Translations under genes and position numbers: made by a program
From: an uncultured Acidimicrobium sp.
Lineage (GTDB): Bacteria > Actinomycetota > Acidimicrobiia > Acidimicrobiales > Ilumatobacteraceae
Length of the DNA stretch: 17,178 bases
Assembly (NCBI GenBank): GCA_903895515.1
Contig: CAITUB010000207.1
Location: 1 to 17,178 of the forward strand
Reading direction: 5' to 3'
Notes under the pieces: generated by a model
Seen by the model: the letters and a program-made list of their open reading frames with translations, nothing else
Database searches by the model: none
Told to the model about the DNA's origin: nothing
Shown here: positions 1-7,462 of the stretch, one piece after another
Layout of the letters: each line of letters opens with the position of its first letter
Numbering within the stretch: position 1 is the stretch's first letter

Positions 1-85
1 AGATCTCGACATTGCAGAGCGTTGCAACATCGGGTCACTCACCACGCAACAGGTTGAGCAACTGAAAGCAGCGTTGCATTCGTGA
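1..85 (+). CDS. mihF: C-terminal end of a probable actinobacterial integration host factor (MihF), partial
   Basis: An open frame enters from the left edge and ends at the TGA at 83-85, giving 27 visible residues that finish ...GSLTTQQVEQLKAALHS. Actinobacterial MihF proteins are about 100-residue nucleoid-associated, DNA-binding proteins of helix-hairpin-helix type. They end in a similar helix after an R-x-x-GL-type turn, and the gene usually sits directly before gmk. The stop overlaps the GTG start of gmk by 4 bases (GTGA), implying a shared transcript and translational coupling. The fragment alone is too short for a firm call; the assignment rests on the weak C-terminal resemblance plus conserved position. 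The start lies outside the window. Confidence 0.5.
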   Translation, partial: DLDIAERCNIGSLTTQQVEQLKAALHS

Positions 86-636
86 GTAAGTCGCTCATCG
101 TCGTGGTCTCGGGGCCGGGTGGAGTGGGCAAGAGCACCATCGTGGAAGAACTCGTGAAGCGCGATGCACGATTGTGGCTGAGTCGTTCGTGGACAACTCG
201 TGAACAGCGACCAGGTGAAGCACCAGATGCGTACAAGTTCGTTACGCGCGAACAGTTTCAGCAACGAATTGATGCGAACGGATTTTTAGAGTGGACTGAA
301 TTCATCGGCAATTTGTATGGAACTCCAAACCCGGAAGCTCCAACTGGGCGTGACATCGTGCTTGAAATTGAAGTAGATGGCGCTCAGCAGGTGAAGCAAC
401 AGCACCCAGAAGCGCTACTGCTGTTCGTGCTTCCGCCTTCGCGAGAAGAGCAAAAGGCTCGCTTGCATGGTCGGGGAGACGCCGATAACAAGGTGGAGCA
501 GCGTCTGAAAAAGGCCGAAGAAGAAGAGCCGGTAGGTAAGGCCCTGGCAGATTTCGTGCTGATCAACGACGATCTCGCCCAAACCGTGGACGACATGCTG
601 GATCTCATTGTCAAGGAGCGGGTAAAACGCGCCTAG
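82..636 (+). CDS. gmk: Guanylate kinase
   Basis: Cytoplasmic ATP:GMP phosphotransferase making GDP, needed for GTP/dGTP synthesis and for recycling cyclic di-GMP products. The 184-residue protein starts at a GTG that overlaps the upstream stop by 4 bases. The P-loop GPGGVGKST is at residues 11-19. The GMP-binding region follows: SRSWTTR (34-40), Y51, E70 and NLYGTP (77-82). The usual DIDxxGA segment reads EIEVDGAQQ (95-103), and the lid region has the conserved arginines around RLHGRGD (127-133). Length is close to the typical 180-210 residues. The next gene, rpoZ, follows after 36 bp, an order common across bacteria. No strong Shine-Dalgarno precedes the start, so translation is probably coupled to the upstream gene. 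Confidence 0.96.
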   Translation: MSKSLIVVVSGPGGVGKSTIVEELVKRDARLWLSRSWTTREQRPGEAPDAYKFVTREQFQQRIDANGFLEWTEFIGNLYGTPNPEAPTGRDIVLEIEVDGAQQVKQQHPEALLLFVLPPSREEQKARLHGRGDADNKVEQRLKKAEEEEPVGKALADFVLINDDLAQTVDDMLDLIVKERVKRA

Positions 637-672
637 AAGGGTAGAATTATCGCCCTAGCGAAAGGACCCCCT

Positions 673-1092
673 GTGGTTGCTGAAGACACCATGATGAACC
701 CGCCACTCGAGAGCTTGATGCACCGTACGCATTCCAAGTTCAGCCTGGTCACCTTGGCCGCACGACGTGCACGCGAGATCAACTCATATTTCAATCAGCT
801 CGGCGAAGGTCTTGGAACCATGGTTCCACCACAGGTCAGCTCAACTTCGCGCAAACCACTTTCCATCAGCTTTGAAGAAATTGCTGCAGACAAGATCGTC
901 GGCGTTGAAATGGCCGATTACGAAGCCATCGAAGCTGAACTCGATGCAGAAATGCTCGATGAAGCAGCCGACGATGTCGTTGCTGCACTCGACGAGCCAA
1001 CCGCAGAAGTTGAGTCAATTTCAGTTGACGAACCAGCAGTTGATGAAGCTCCTGTAGTTGACGAAGCTCCGGCCACAGAAGAAAACGCGTAG
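673..1092 (+). CDS. rpoZ: RNA polymerase omega subunit with long acidic C-terminal tail
   Basis: Omega helps fold and assemble the beta' subunit of RNA polymerase. The 139-residue product contains the family core NPPLESLMHRTHSKFSLV and AARRAREINSYF (residues about 9-40), corresponding to the helix that contacts beta'. From about residue 77 onward the protein is an Ala/Glu/Asp/Val-rich, probably disordered tail with near-repeats of VDEAP. That makes it longer than typical omega (about 80-110 residues). The GTG at 673 is chosen because AAGGA lies 7 bases upstream; ATGs at 691 and 694 are alternatives lacking a comparable site. It sits between gmk and coaBC, the usual order. Confidence 0.9.
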   Translation: MVAEDTMMNPPLESLMHRTHSKFSLVTLAARRAREINSYFNQLGEGLGTMVPPQVSSTSRKPLSISFEEIAADKIVGVEMADYEAIEAELDAEMLDEAADDVVAALDEPTAEVESISVDEPAVDEAPVVDEAPATEENA

Positions 1093-1095
1093 TTC

Positions 1096-1118
1096 GTTTC
1101 TCGCATCAGCGAGAGAAC
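1096..1118 (+). other. Stem-loop between rpoZ and coaBC
   Basis: TCTCGC at 1099-1104 pairs with GCGAGA at 1109-1114 around an ATCA loop. The stem can be lengthened to about nine pairs with a bulged G (GTT 1096-1098 with AAC 1116-1118). A TTTT run follows at 1123-1126. It could be a weak terminator or attenuator between rpoZ and coaBC, or it could mask the only purine-rich stretch (GAGAG) ahead of the coaBC start. The T-run is short and displaced by several bases, so efficient termination is unlikely. Confidence 0.35.
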
Positions 1119-1130
1119 TGAGTTTTAGCC

Positions 1131-2348
1131 ATGTCGCTTCGCGGAAAGCACATTGTGTTGTGTGTTTCGGGTGGTATTGCTGCGTACAAGGCCGTTGAAC
1201 TCTGTCGGCTGTTAGTTGATGCAGGTGCACACGTTGCGCCGGTCATGACCGCAGACGCTGAACATTTCATTGGCAAGACCACGTTGTCTGCACTTGCTTC
1301 CGAGCCCGTGCACACCACACTGTGGGATGACGCCAATCCAATTCCGCATACACGACTTGCTCAACGCGCAGATCTCATTGTTGTTGCGCCGGCTACTGCA
1401 CGTGTCATTGGTTCATACGCCGCTGGAATCTCTAGCGACTTCCTCACCGCAACGCTGATTGCCACGCGTGCACCTGTGTTGGTGTGCCCAGCGATGCATA
1501 CCGAAATGTGGGAACACGCATCAGTTCAAGAAAACATTGCCACGCTGCGTCGTCGCGGCGTGCACATTCTTGAGCCTGAAACTGGGCGACTTGCTGGTGG
1601 CGACATTGGTGCAGGGCGACTTGCAGAGCCACAACGCATCTATTCAGAAGTGGAGCAGTTGCTCACACCAGGTGACTTGAATGGCGCGCACGTGGTAATT
1701 ACCGCTGGCGGAACTCGTGAACCAATCGATGCGGTGCGAGTAATTGCTAATCGCTCTACTGGCAAACAGGGTTACGCCATTGCGACCGAGGCAGTTGCGC
1801 GCGGAGCCAAAGTGACGCTCATTTCAACATCGGATCTGCCAACTCCATTTGGAGTCAACCTTGTGCAAGTTGAAACTGCTCAACAAATGATGGAAGCAGT
1901 TAATGCAGAAGCCAAGCAGGCTGATGTGGTGGTCATGGCAGCAGCGGTTGCCGATGTGCGTCCAGTGCAAGCAGCCAAGCACAAGTTGAAGAAAGACCCA
2001 CAAACGGGCCTCATTTGCAATCTCGGCGCGATCGAACTTGAAGCAACTCCCGACATCTTGGCGGGACTTGGTAAGTGCAAGCCGGCTGGTCAGGTGCTGG
2101 TGGGATTTGCCGCCGAGACCGAAAATCTCGTGGCCAATGCTCAGTCCAAACTCGAACGTAAAGGCGCCGACCTGATTGTTGCCAATGATGTCTCCCAGGC
2201 CGGGGTCGGTTTTGCTCACGCTACGAATGCCGTGACCTTGGTCGCTCGCGGAACCGAGCCAGTCGAGGTGGCGCTTGCCGATAAGCGTTCAATCGCTCGG
2301 TCAATCGTGGATGCCGTAGTTGCCATTCGGTCTGCACGTACCAACTAG
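1131..2348 (+). CDS. coaBC: Bifunctional phosphopantothenoylcysteine decarboxylase / phosphopantothenate-cysteine ligase
   Basis: Performs two successive coenzyme A steps: coupling of cysteine to 4'-phosphopantothenate (CoaB, C-terminal) and FMN-dependent decarboxylation to 4'-phosphopantetheine (CoaC, N-terminal). The 405-residue length is normal. In the CoaC half, SGGIAAYKA (13-21) is the flavin-binding start, H73 in IPHTRL is the likely active-site histidine, and PAMHTEMW (120-127) is the PxMNxxMW motif with His for Asn. The substrate-clamp segment reads RLAGGDIGAGR (153-163), with Gly where E. coli Dfp has a functional Cys. The CoaB half shows TAGGTREPID (191-200), NRSTGKQG (207-214), the lysine-rich segment around 284-288 and GFAAET (325-330). 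The start is the first ATG after rpoZ; its Shine-Dalgarno is weak. Confidence 0.95.
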   Translation: MSLRGKHIVLCVSGGIAAYKAVELCRLLVDAGAHVAPVMTADAEHFIGKTTLSALASEPVHTTLWDDANPIPHTRLAQRADLIVVAPATARVIGSYAAGISSDFLTATLIATRAPVLVCPAMHTEMWEHASVQENIATLRRRGVHILEPETGRLAGGDIGAGRLAEPQRIYSEVEQLLTPGDLNGAHVVITAGGTREPIDAVRVIANRSTGKQGYAIATEAVARGAKVTLISTSDLPTPFGVNLVQVETAQQMMEAVNAEAKQADVVVMAAAVADVRPVQAAKHKLKKDPQTGLICNLGAIELEATPDILAGLGKCKPAGQVLVGFAAETENLVANAQSKLERKGADLIVANDVSQAGVGFAHATNAVTLVARGTEPVEVALADKRSIARSIVDAVVAIRSARTN

Positions 2349-2402
2349 TCTCTACACGTCATACCGACGAGTCGCGAGAGCGGCACAACAGATGGAGCAG
2401 TT

Positions 2403-3596
2403 GTGAGAAAATTCACCTTTACTTCGGAGAGCGTTACCGAAGGTCACCCGGACAAGATGGCTGACCAAGTTTCCGACGCAGTACTCGACGCAATTTTGAC
2501 GGAAGACCCACATGGTCGCGTTGCTTGCGAAACTCTTCTGACCACCGGTTTGTGCGTTGTTGCCGGCGAAATCACGACCTCTGCATACGTAGACATTCCA
2601 AAGATCGCCCGTGAAGTGATCAAGGGAATTGGCTATGACAACGCGTTGTACGGCTTCGATGGCAATACGTGCGGCGTCATCGTGTCAATCGACGAACAAA
2701 GCTCAGACATCGCCATGGGTGTTGACTCAAGTGAAGAAACCCGCAGCGGTCAAAGCGGCGAAGACAAACTCAACAGCCAAGGTGCAGGCGACCAAGGAAT
2801 GATGTTTGGTTATGCGTGCAATGAGACTCCAGAACTCATGCCATTGCCAATCGACCTTGCTCATCGCATGGCCGAAAAACTTGCCGAAGTTCGCAAGTCG
2901 GGTGCGATTCCGTATTTGCGCCCAGACGGCAAAACACAGGTCACGTTTGAATACGAAAATGGAATTCCAGTTCGCTTGTCAACCGTGCTCATTTCAACTC
3001 AGCACGCAGACGGAACTCCGCGCGACACCGTCATTCGTCCAGACCTCATTGAACAGGTCATTCGTCCGGTCATTCCTGCACAGTTCCAGAACGACAAGTA
3101 CGCAGTGCACATCAACCCAACAGGCGAGTTCGTTAAGGGTGGGCCACATGCCGACACTGGACTTACTGGTCGCAAAATTATCGTGGACACCTACGGCGGT
3201 ATGGGTCGTCACGGTGGTGGAGCATTCAGCGGTAAAGATCCGTCAAAGGTTGACCGCTCGGCTGCATATGCAGCACGTTGGGTAGCAAAGCATGTTGTTG
3301 CAGCGGGTGCTGCTTCACGTTGTGAAGTACAAGTTGCATACGCAATTGGTATGGCACAGCCAATCAGCATCTTGGTAGAAACCTTTGGAACAAACACTGT
3401 TGATGAAATAGCAATTGAAGATGCTGTTCGTCAGGTGTTCGACCTTCGACCTGCCGCAATCTTGCGCGACCTTGACTTGAAGCGTCCGATCTATAACAAG
3501 ACGGCTGCATATGGTCACTTCGGTCGAGCCCTTCCAGAATTTACGTGGGAGACGCTGTCACGCTTGAAGGAATTCAAAGCAGCAGTCAAGCTCTAA
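2403..3596 (+). CDS. metK: S-adenosylmethionine synthetase
   Basis: Makes S-adenosylmethionine from methionine and ATP, supplying the methyl donor for, among others, the two methyltransferases encoded in this window. The 397-residue protein has the family landmarks in order: GHPDK (14-18) in the ATP-binding region, GAGDQGMMFGYA (127-138), GGPHADTGLTGRKIIVDTYGG in the mid-to-C-terminal part, and a closing YNKTAAYGHFGR segment. It starts at GTG, with GGAG at 2394-2397 five bases upstream. The 54-bp gap after coaBC shows no SAM-riboswitch-like fold, so regulation is not evident. The stop codon is immediately followed by the priA ATG, a common actinobacterial arrangement. Confidence 0.97.
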   Translation: MRKFTFTSESVTEGHPDKMADQVSDAVLDAILTEDPHGRVACETLLTTGLCVVAGEITTSAYVDIPKIAREVIKGIGYDNALYGFDGNTCGVIVSIDEQSSDIAMGVDSSEETRSGQSGEDKLNSQGAGDQGMMFGYACNETPELMPLPIDLAHRMAEKLAEVRKSGAIPYLRPDGKTQVTFEYENGIPVRLSTVLISTQHADGTPRDTVIRPDLIEQVIRPVIPAQFQNDKYAVHINPTGEFVKGGPHADTGLTGRKIIVDTYGGMGRHGGGAFSGKDPSKVDRSAAYAARWVAKHVVAAGAASRCEVQVAYAIGMAQPISILVETFGTNTVDEIAIEDAVRQVFDLRPAAILRDLDLKRPIYNKTAAYGHFGRALPEFTWETLSRLKEFKAAVKL

Positions 3597-5369
3597 ATGT
3601 CGCTCGTCGCGCGGGTTGTTCCCGACGTGACTGGTGTGGACAAGGTATTTGATTACCTCATACCGTCAGAACTGCACGATGCGATAGCTATTGGCGACCG
3701 CGTGCGTGTGCCCTTGCACGGACGCAATGTTCCCGGATGGGTGACGGAGATCGGTTCAACTGCCGATGGTTTCACCGATGTTGACGAAGCAAAGTTACGA
3801 GCGGTAATTAAGCGACTGGGCTGTGGCCCATCCGTTGAAGTAGTGCAACTGGCCAAATGGGCGAGCCATAGATGGTGTGGAAGATTGCGCGCGTTTTTTG
3901 TAGCGGCGTCACCAAGCACATTGGTGGCATCGCTTCCCACTGCTCGGTATCAACGCGATCAGGTGAAGGCGACGGGGGATTCCGAAGTATCACTAGCCGT
4001 ACAAGAGAAGCGGTCGTTGCTGGTTCAGCGAGGTCCACTCAAGTCGCCAGTCGATGTGATGGTGGGGGCTGCATTGGTTGGTCCAACACTGGTGATTGTT
4101 CCCACAGTGGTTCGCGCGCGACTATTCGCCTCCTCATTAAAGCGTCACGGCTTAACAGTTGCAGTACTGCCAGATGAGTGGGACTCTGCTGCTGGTGGAG
4201 TTGATGTGGCGATTGGCTCCCGCACTGCAGTGTTTGCTCGCGTTCCACAGATGTGCAGTGTCGTAGTGATTGACGAACATGATGACTCGTTGCGCGAAGA
4301 ACGAACCCCGACATGGCATGCGCGAGACATTGCCATTGAACGGGCTCTGCAACTGAACATTTCATGTGTGCTGGTTTCTGCGTTGCCAAGCGTTTCGGCA
4401 AAGGTTTGGGCAGGCGATCGGGTGCTGAAGTCTGAAGAACAAGATGCACAGTCTGAATGGCCACAGATCCAGCTCGTTGACCGAACTCAGGATGAGCGAT
4501 GGTCTAATTCCTTGTTGTCGTCTGAATTCATCGCCGAACTTCGTGACCATTCGCGCCGCATCGTTGCGGTTCTGAACACCAAAGGTAGAGCGCGCCTTCT
4601 GGCTTGCGCGTCATGTAAATCATTGGCTCGATGTGCGGCCTGTGACGCAGCAGTCGAAATTGGCACGACCGGGCAGTTTTCGTGTCCGCGCTGTTCAACT
4701 CAACGTCCGCAGGTTTGCATGAAGTGTTCCTCGGCGAAATTTCTTACGCTAAAACCTGGAGTGAGCAAGTTGCGTGAAGAAATCGCCCAAGCTGCGGGGC
4801 GCAAGCTTGCGGATGTAGTTGAAGTGACTGGCGGTGGCGATGATGCGGTTGCGATCGATCAATCAAAGATGTTGTTCGTAGGTACGGAGGCTGCGTTGCA
4901 CCGCGTGCATGAAGCCGACACGGTGGTATTTCTTGACATCGATCAGGAACTGTCAGCACCGCGGTATCGCGCCTCGGAAATTGTTGGATCGCTATTGGTG
5001 CATGCAGCGCGGTTGGTTGGTCGAAGCGAGCTTGGCGGAAAGGTGATGGTGCAAACGCACAGCATTGACAGTCCGGTGTTACAAGCAATGGCAACGTTGC
5101 GCATTGATCAATACCTTCAATCGGTATCAGAGATGCGGAGTTTCATGAAACTTCCCCCGTTCGGTGCACTTGCACAGGTGTCTGGCACAAATATTGATGA
5201 CGCAATTAACACACTGAGCAAGAATGTGTTCGTTCATGTTTCTGCGTCACATGATGGTTCGTATTTAGTGAAAGCCTCAGACTGGAACGTCTTGGCAGAC
5301 GTACTCAGTGAAATAGAAGCGATAAAGGGAGTCAGGCTGAAAGTTCAGGTTGATCCAGCGCGCGTTTAG
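3597..5369 (+). CDS. priA: PriA-type primosomal protein, predicted helicase-inactive
   Basis: PriA recognises stalled forks and reloads the replisome. This 590-residue protein is shorter than E. coli PriA (about 730). An N-terminal DNA-binding domain (about 1-115) resembles the 3'BD. The place where the Walker A motif should be (about 140-158, LLVQRGPLKSP...) has no GxGKT/S. The DEEH box is reduced to DEHD (226-229). Eight cysteines in four CxxC pairs (337/340, 346/349, 363/366, 374/377) keep the zinc-binding modules, and LPPFGAL near the C-terminus matches the PPF motif. Actinobacterial PriA proteins are known to lack detectable helicase motifs, so this fits a structural restart factor. ATG directly abuts the metK stop. 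The 3' end overlaps the minus-strand methyltransferase by 38 bp. Confidence 0.88.
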   Translation: MSLVARVVPDVTGVDKVFDYLIPSELHDAIAIGDRVRVPLHGRNVPGWVTEIGSTADGFTDVDEAKLRAVIKRLGCGPSVEVVQLAKWASHRWCGRLRAFFVAASPSTLVASLPTARYQRDQVKATGDSEVSLAVQEKRSLLVQRGPLKSPVDVMVGAALVGPTLVIVPTVVRARLFASSLKRHGLTVAVLPDEWDSAAGGVDVAIGSRTAVFARVPQMCSVVVIDEHDDSLREERTPTWHARDIAIERALQLNISCVLVSALPSVSAKVWAGDRVLKSEEQDAQSEWPQIQLVDRTQDERWSNSLLSSEFIAELRDHSRRIVAVLNTKGRARLLACASCKSLARCAACDAAVEIGTTGQFSCPRCSTQRPQVCMKCSSAKFLTLKPGVSKLREEIAQAAGRKLADVVEVTGGGDDAVAIDQSKMLFVGTEAALHRVHEADTVVFLDIDQELSAPRYRASEIVGSLLVHAARLVGRSELGGKVMVQTHSIDSPVLQAMATLRIDQYLQSVSEMRSFMKLPPFGALAQVSGTNIDDAINTLSKNVFVHVSASHDGSYLVKASDWNVLADVLSEIEAIKGVRLKVQVDPARV

Positions 5370-5976
5370 GCGACACGCGCAATACGCGAAAGCCACGTTT
5401 GCTGGTCAATCGTTCCGTTGAATAACCCATAGAGGTCAGCCAAACTGCGAGTGAGTCAGATCCCAAATTTCGATTGATGACTAGCCACGCCTCGCCACTT
5501 GGTGATAGTCGCGAGAGCCAAGTAAGCAGCAGCGCATGGAGCTCTTGCTTGCCAATGCGGATCGGTGGGTTGGACCACATCACATCAAAACGAATTGACT
5601 CATCAATTTCGTGTGGTGCACACGTAACCACATTTGACAATTGATTCCGTTGCGCATTCGAATCAGTAAGTTCCCGTGCTCGTTCATTGATATCGATCGC
5701 GTACACCGTTGCATTCGGAGAATACGCAGCGAGCGCTAGAGCAATAGGGCCAGAGCCGCATCCAAGATCAAGAAAATTCCCGGCACTTGGCGGTCGTGCG
5801 GCAGATTCAAGCAACACCATGGTGCCCTGATCGACACCTTTGCGCGCGAACACGCCACGGTCTGTGCCAATCGTGATGTCGCGGTCTGCCACGCGCAGAA
5901 CGGCAAAATTCTGCTGCTTCGTGTGGGCAACAGAAGCAACTTGTGGTTGGGTGGTGAAGTACTGCTCGTCGCTCAT
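5332..5976 (-). CDS. Class I SAM-dependent methyltransferase, RsmC/small-domain type
   Basis: A 214-residue methyltransferase of the MTS (RsmC-like) family, which typically methylates guanine N2 in 16S rRNA. VFARKGVDQGTMVLL (42-56) matches the segment that precedes the fold in this family. Motif I is LDLGCGSGPIA (69-79), the acidic ribose-binding residue is D95 in YAIDIN, and SNPPIR (135-140) is the NPP[FYWI] catalytic motif for amino-group methylation. It lacks the extra N-terminal domain of E. coli RsmC, so the exact target (for example G1207) is inferred only at family level. It is divergent from def with 23 bp between start codons. Its 3' end runs 38 bp into priA on the opposite strand. 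Confidence 0.85.
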   Translation of the reverse strand: MSDEQYFTTQPQVASVAHTKQQNFAVLRVADRDITIGTDRGVFARKGVDQGTMVLLESAARPPSAGNFLDLGCGSGPIALALAAYSPNATVYAIDINERARELTDSNAQRNQLSNVVTCAPHEIDESIRFDVMWSNPPIRIGKQELHALLLTWLSRLSPSGEAWLVINRNLGSDSLAVWLTSMGYSTERLTSKRGFRVLRVSPKRALDQPELSA

Positions 5977-5981
5977 AAGCC

Positions 5982-6000
5982 TCGCTAGCCTTACACGCTA
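5982..6000. promoter_or_regulatory. Predicted shared divergent promoter between the rsmC-like gene and def
   Basis: Only 23 bp separate the two start codons. On the plus strand TAGCCT (5986-5991) ends 8 bp before the def ATG. On the minus strand TAGCGA (5987 to 5982) ends 5 bp before the other ATG, and TAGCGT (6000 to 5995) lies further upstream of it. The two plausible -10 elements share the palindrome GCTAGC. def would be transcribed almost leaderless. No convincing -35 is seen on either side. The assignment rests on spacing and pattern only. Confidence 0.45.
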
Positions 6001-6542
6001 TGGCGCAGTCATCAAGCAACAAGGGTTCATCTATCCGCAAGTACGGAGACCCAGTTTTGGCCGCAATGGCCGATGAAATTACCAACATTGACGGCAAGTT
6101 GGTGACTCTTGCTGAAGACATGTTCCGTGTGATGTATCAAGCCCCAGGACTCGGACTCGCCGGCCCACAAATTGGCGTGCAGAAGCAAATATTCGTTTAT
6201 GACGTTGACGACGACCCACAGGTCATCATCAATCCAAAGATCGTTGAGTCATCGGGTGAGTGGGTCTACGACGAAGGCTGTCTCTCGATTCCTGGTTTGT
6301 ATGTAGAGATGCTGAGACCAAAGAAGGTGTTGGTCAGCGGGTACACGCTTGAGGGCGAAGAAGTGAAAATTGAAGCGGACGAATTGCTCGCTCGTTTGTT
6401 CCAACACGAAATTGACCACTTGCAAGGTGTGTTGATGTTTGATCGAATGCTTCCAGACCAACGCGAACTTGCCATCGTTGAATACGCAAAGGTGGGCGAG
6501 GGCCCAGCCGATGCCGAGCCGGTGTACTTACGACTTTCGTGA
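6000..6542 (+). CDS. def: Peptide deformylase
   Basis: Metalloenzyme (usually Fe2+) that removes the formyl group from the N-terminal Met of nascent proteins at the ribosome. The 180-residue protein carries all three signature motifs: GLGLAGPQIG (50-59; the usual GxGLAAxQ with Gly for the second Ala), EGCLSIPG (92-99, with metal ligand C94), and QHEIDHL (135-141, with ligands H136 and H140 and catalytic E137). The GCLS motif with a C-terminal tail to about 180 residues fits actinobacterial enzymes. There is no Shine-Dalgarno before the ATG, consistent with a leaderless mRNA from the -10 at 5986-5991. The stop overlaps the start of fmt by 4 bases, so formylation and deformylation enzymes are co-expressed. 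Confidence 0.97.
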   Translation: MAQSSSNKGSSIRKYGDPVLAAMADEITNIDGKLVTLAEDMFRVMYQAPGLGLAGPQIGVQKQIFVYDVDDDPQVIINPKIVESSGEWVYDEGCLSIPGLYVEMLRPKKVLVSGYTLEGEEVKIEADELLARLFQHEIDHLQGVLMFDRMLPDQRELAIVEYAKVGEGPADAEPVYLRLS

Positions 6543-7453
6543 CACCACTTGCGCCCCTGCCGCGCGAGCGCGCCAAGCGCATTGTGTACATCGGTACGCC
6601 AGAAATTGCAGTTGCCCCACTACAAACACTTGTAGCCGAAGGGTTCGTCATTGAACTTGTTGTCACGGGTGTTGACAAGCGAAGGGGTAGGGGCACGGAA
6701 ACAAGTGCGAACCCTGTAAAGGCTGCAGCACTGGCATTGGGTATTCCTGTTTCACATGACATCAACGATGTATTGAAATTGAATCCAGATGGCCTACTTG
6801 GAGTTGTTGTGGCCTTCGGAAACATCATCGCCCCAGAAATTTTGCAGCATGTGCCAATGATCAACATTCATTACTCCGCACTTCCCAGATGGAGGGGCGC
6901 GGCACCAGTTGAGCGCGCAATTCTGTCGGGCGACTCCACGACTGCTGTGTGCATCATCCAAGTTGGAGAACTACTCGATGCAGGCGATGTACTCGCAACT
7001 GCACCGTGTGCCATTGGAGATGATGATTCTGTTGTGGCACTGCGCGGCCGTCTTGGACAACTTGCGCTGCCGCTGCTCATCGATATCTGTAGCAATGGCG
7101 TGAGTTCGCAACAGGCACAAACCGGTGAAGTGGTTGTTGCTCGCAAAATCACCGCACATGATCTCGCCATCGATTGGTCATCAAGCCCCGTTGCAATTTC
7201 ACGTCAAGTTCGTTTGGGGAACGCGTTCACGTTCTTTGATGGAAAACGTTTCAAAGTGCACGAAGTGAGTTCAGCATCTGAGCAACTTCCTGCCGGGTCT
7301 ATTTCTGTGCACGACGCAAGAGTGTTGGTTGGAGCACGTGGAGGTTCAATCCAGCTGGTCACGGTTCAACCAGAAGGCAAGCCACGAACTTCGGCAAGTG
7401 AATGGGCACGAGGTGCGCGACTGTCAACTACAAGCGTGTTTAGCGACAGATAG
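6539..7453 (+). CDS. fmt: Methionyl-tRNA formyltransferase
   Basis: Transfers a formyl group from 10-formyl-tetrahydrofolate to Met-tRNA(fMet), making the initiator used with IF3 (encoded 800 bp downstream). The 304-residue length is normal. It has YIGTPEIAVAPL (17-28), a DKRRGRG loop (46-52) in place of the common PDxPxGRG, and the catalytic region INIHYSALPRWRGAAP (108-123) with N109 and H111, followed by LLDAGD (145-150) containing D147. These correspond to the catalytic Asn, His and Asp of E. coli Fmt. The C-terminal OB-fold domain follows from about 205. Start is GTG in a GTGA overlap with the def stop; there is no strong Shine-Dalgarno, so translation is probably coupled. Confidence 0.95.
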   Translation: MTPLAPLPRERAKRIVYIGTPEIAVAPLQTLVAEGFVIELVVTGVDKRRGRGTETSANPVKAAALALGIPVSHDINDVLKLNPDGLLGVVVAFGNIIAPEILQHVPMINIHYSALPRWRGAAPVERAILSGDSTTAVCIIQVGELLDAGDVLATAPCAIGDDDSVVALRGRLGQLALPLLIDICSNGVSSQQAQTGEVVVARKITAHDLAIDWSSSPVAISRQVRLGNAFTFFDGKRFKVHEVSSASEQLPAGSISVHDARVLVGARGGSIQLVTVQPEGKPRTSASEWARGARLSTTSVFSDR

Positions 7454-7456
7454 CCT
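7451..7456 (+). promoter_or_regulatory. Candidate -10 element for the cold-shock-like gene
   Basis: TAGCCT overlaps the fmt stop codon and ends 6 bp before the ATG at 7463. That spacing would place transcription start on the start codon, and no Shine-Dalgarno is present. The same hexamer with similar spacing stands before def. No matching -35 was found. Confidence 0.4.
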
Positions 7457-7462
7457 GCGCAT

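Noticed and set aside
767..1057. Plus-strand open frame overlapping rpoZ
   Set aside because: It is an alternate frame of rpoZ without a ribosome site or recognisable motif.
2349..2402. SAM riboswitch before metK
   Set aside because: The gap is only 54 bp, with no multi-stem junction or terminator.
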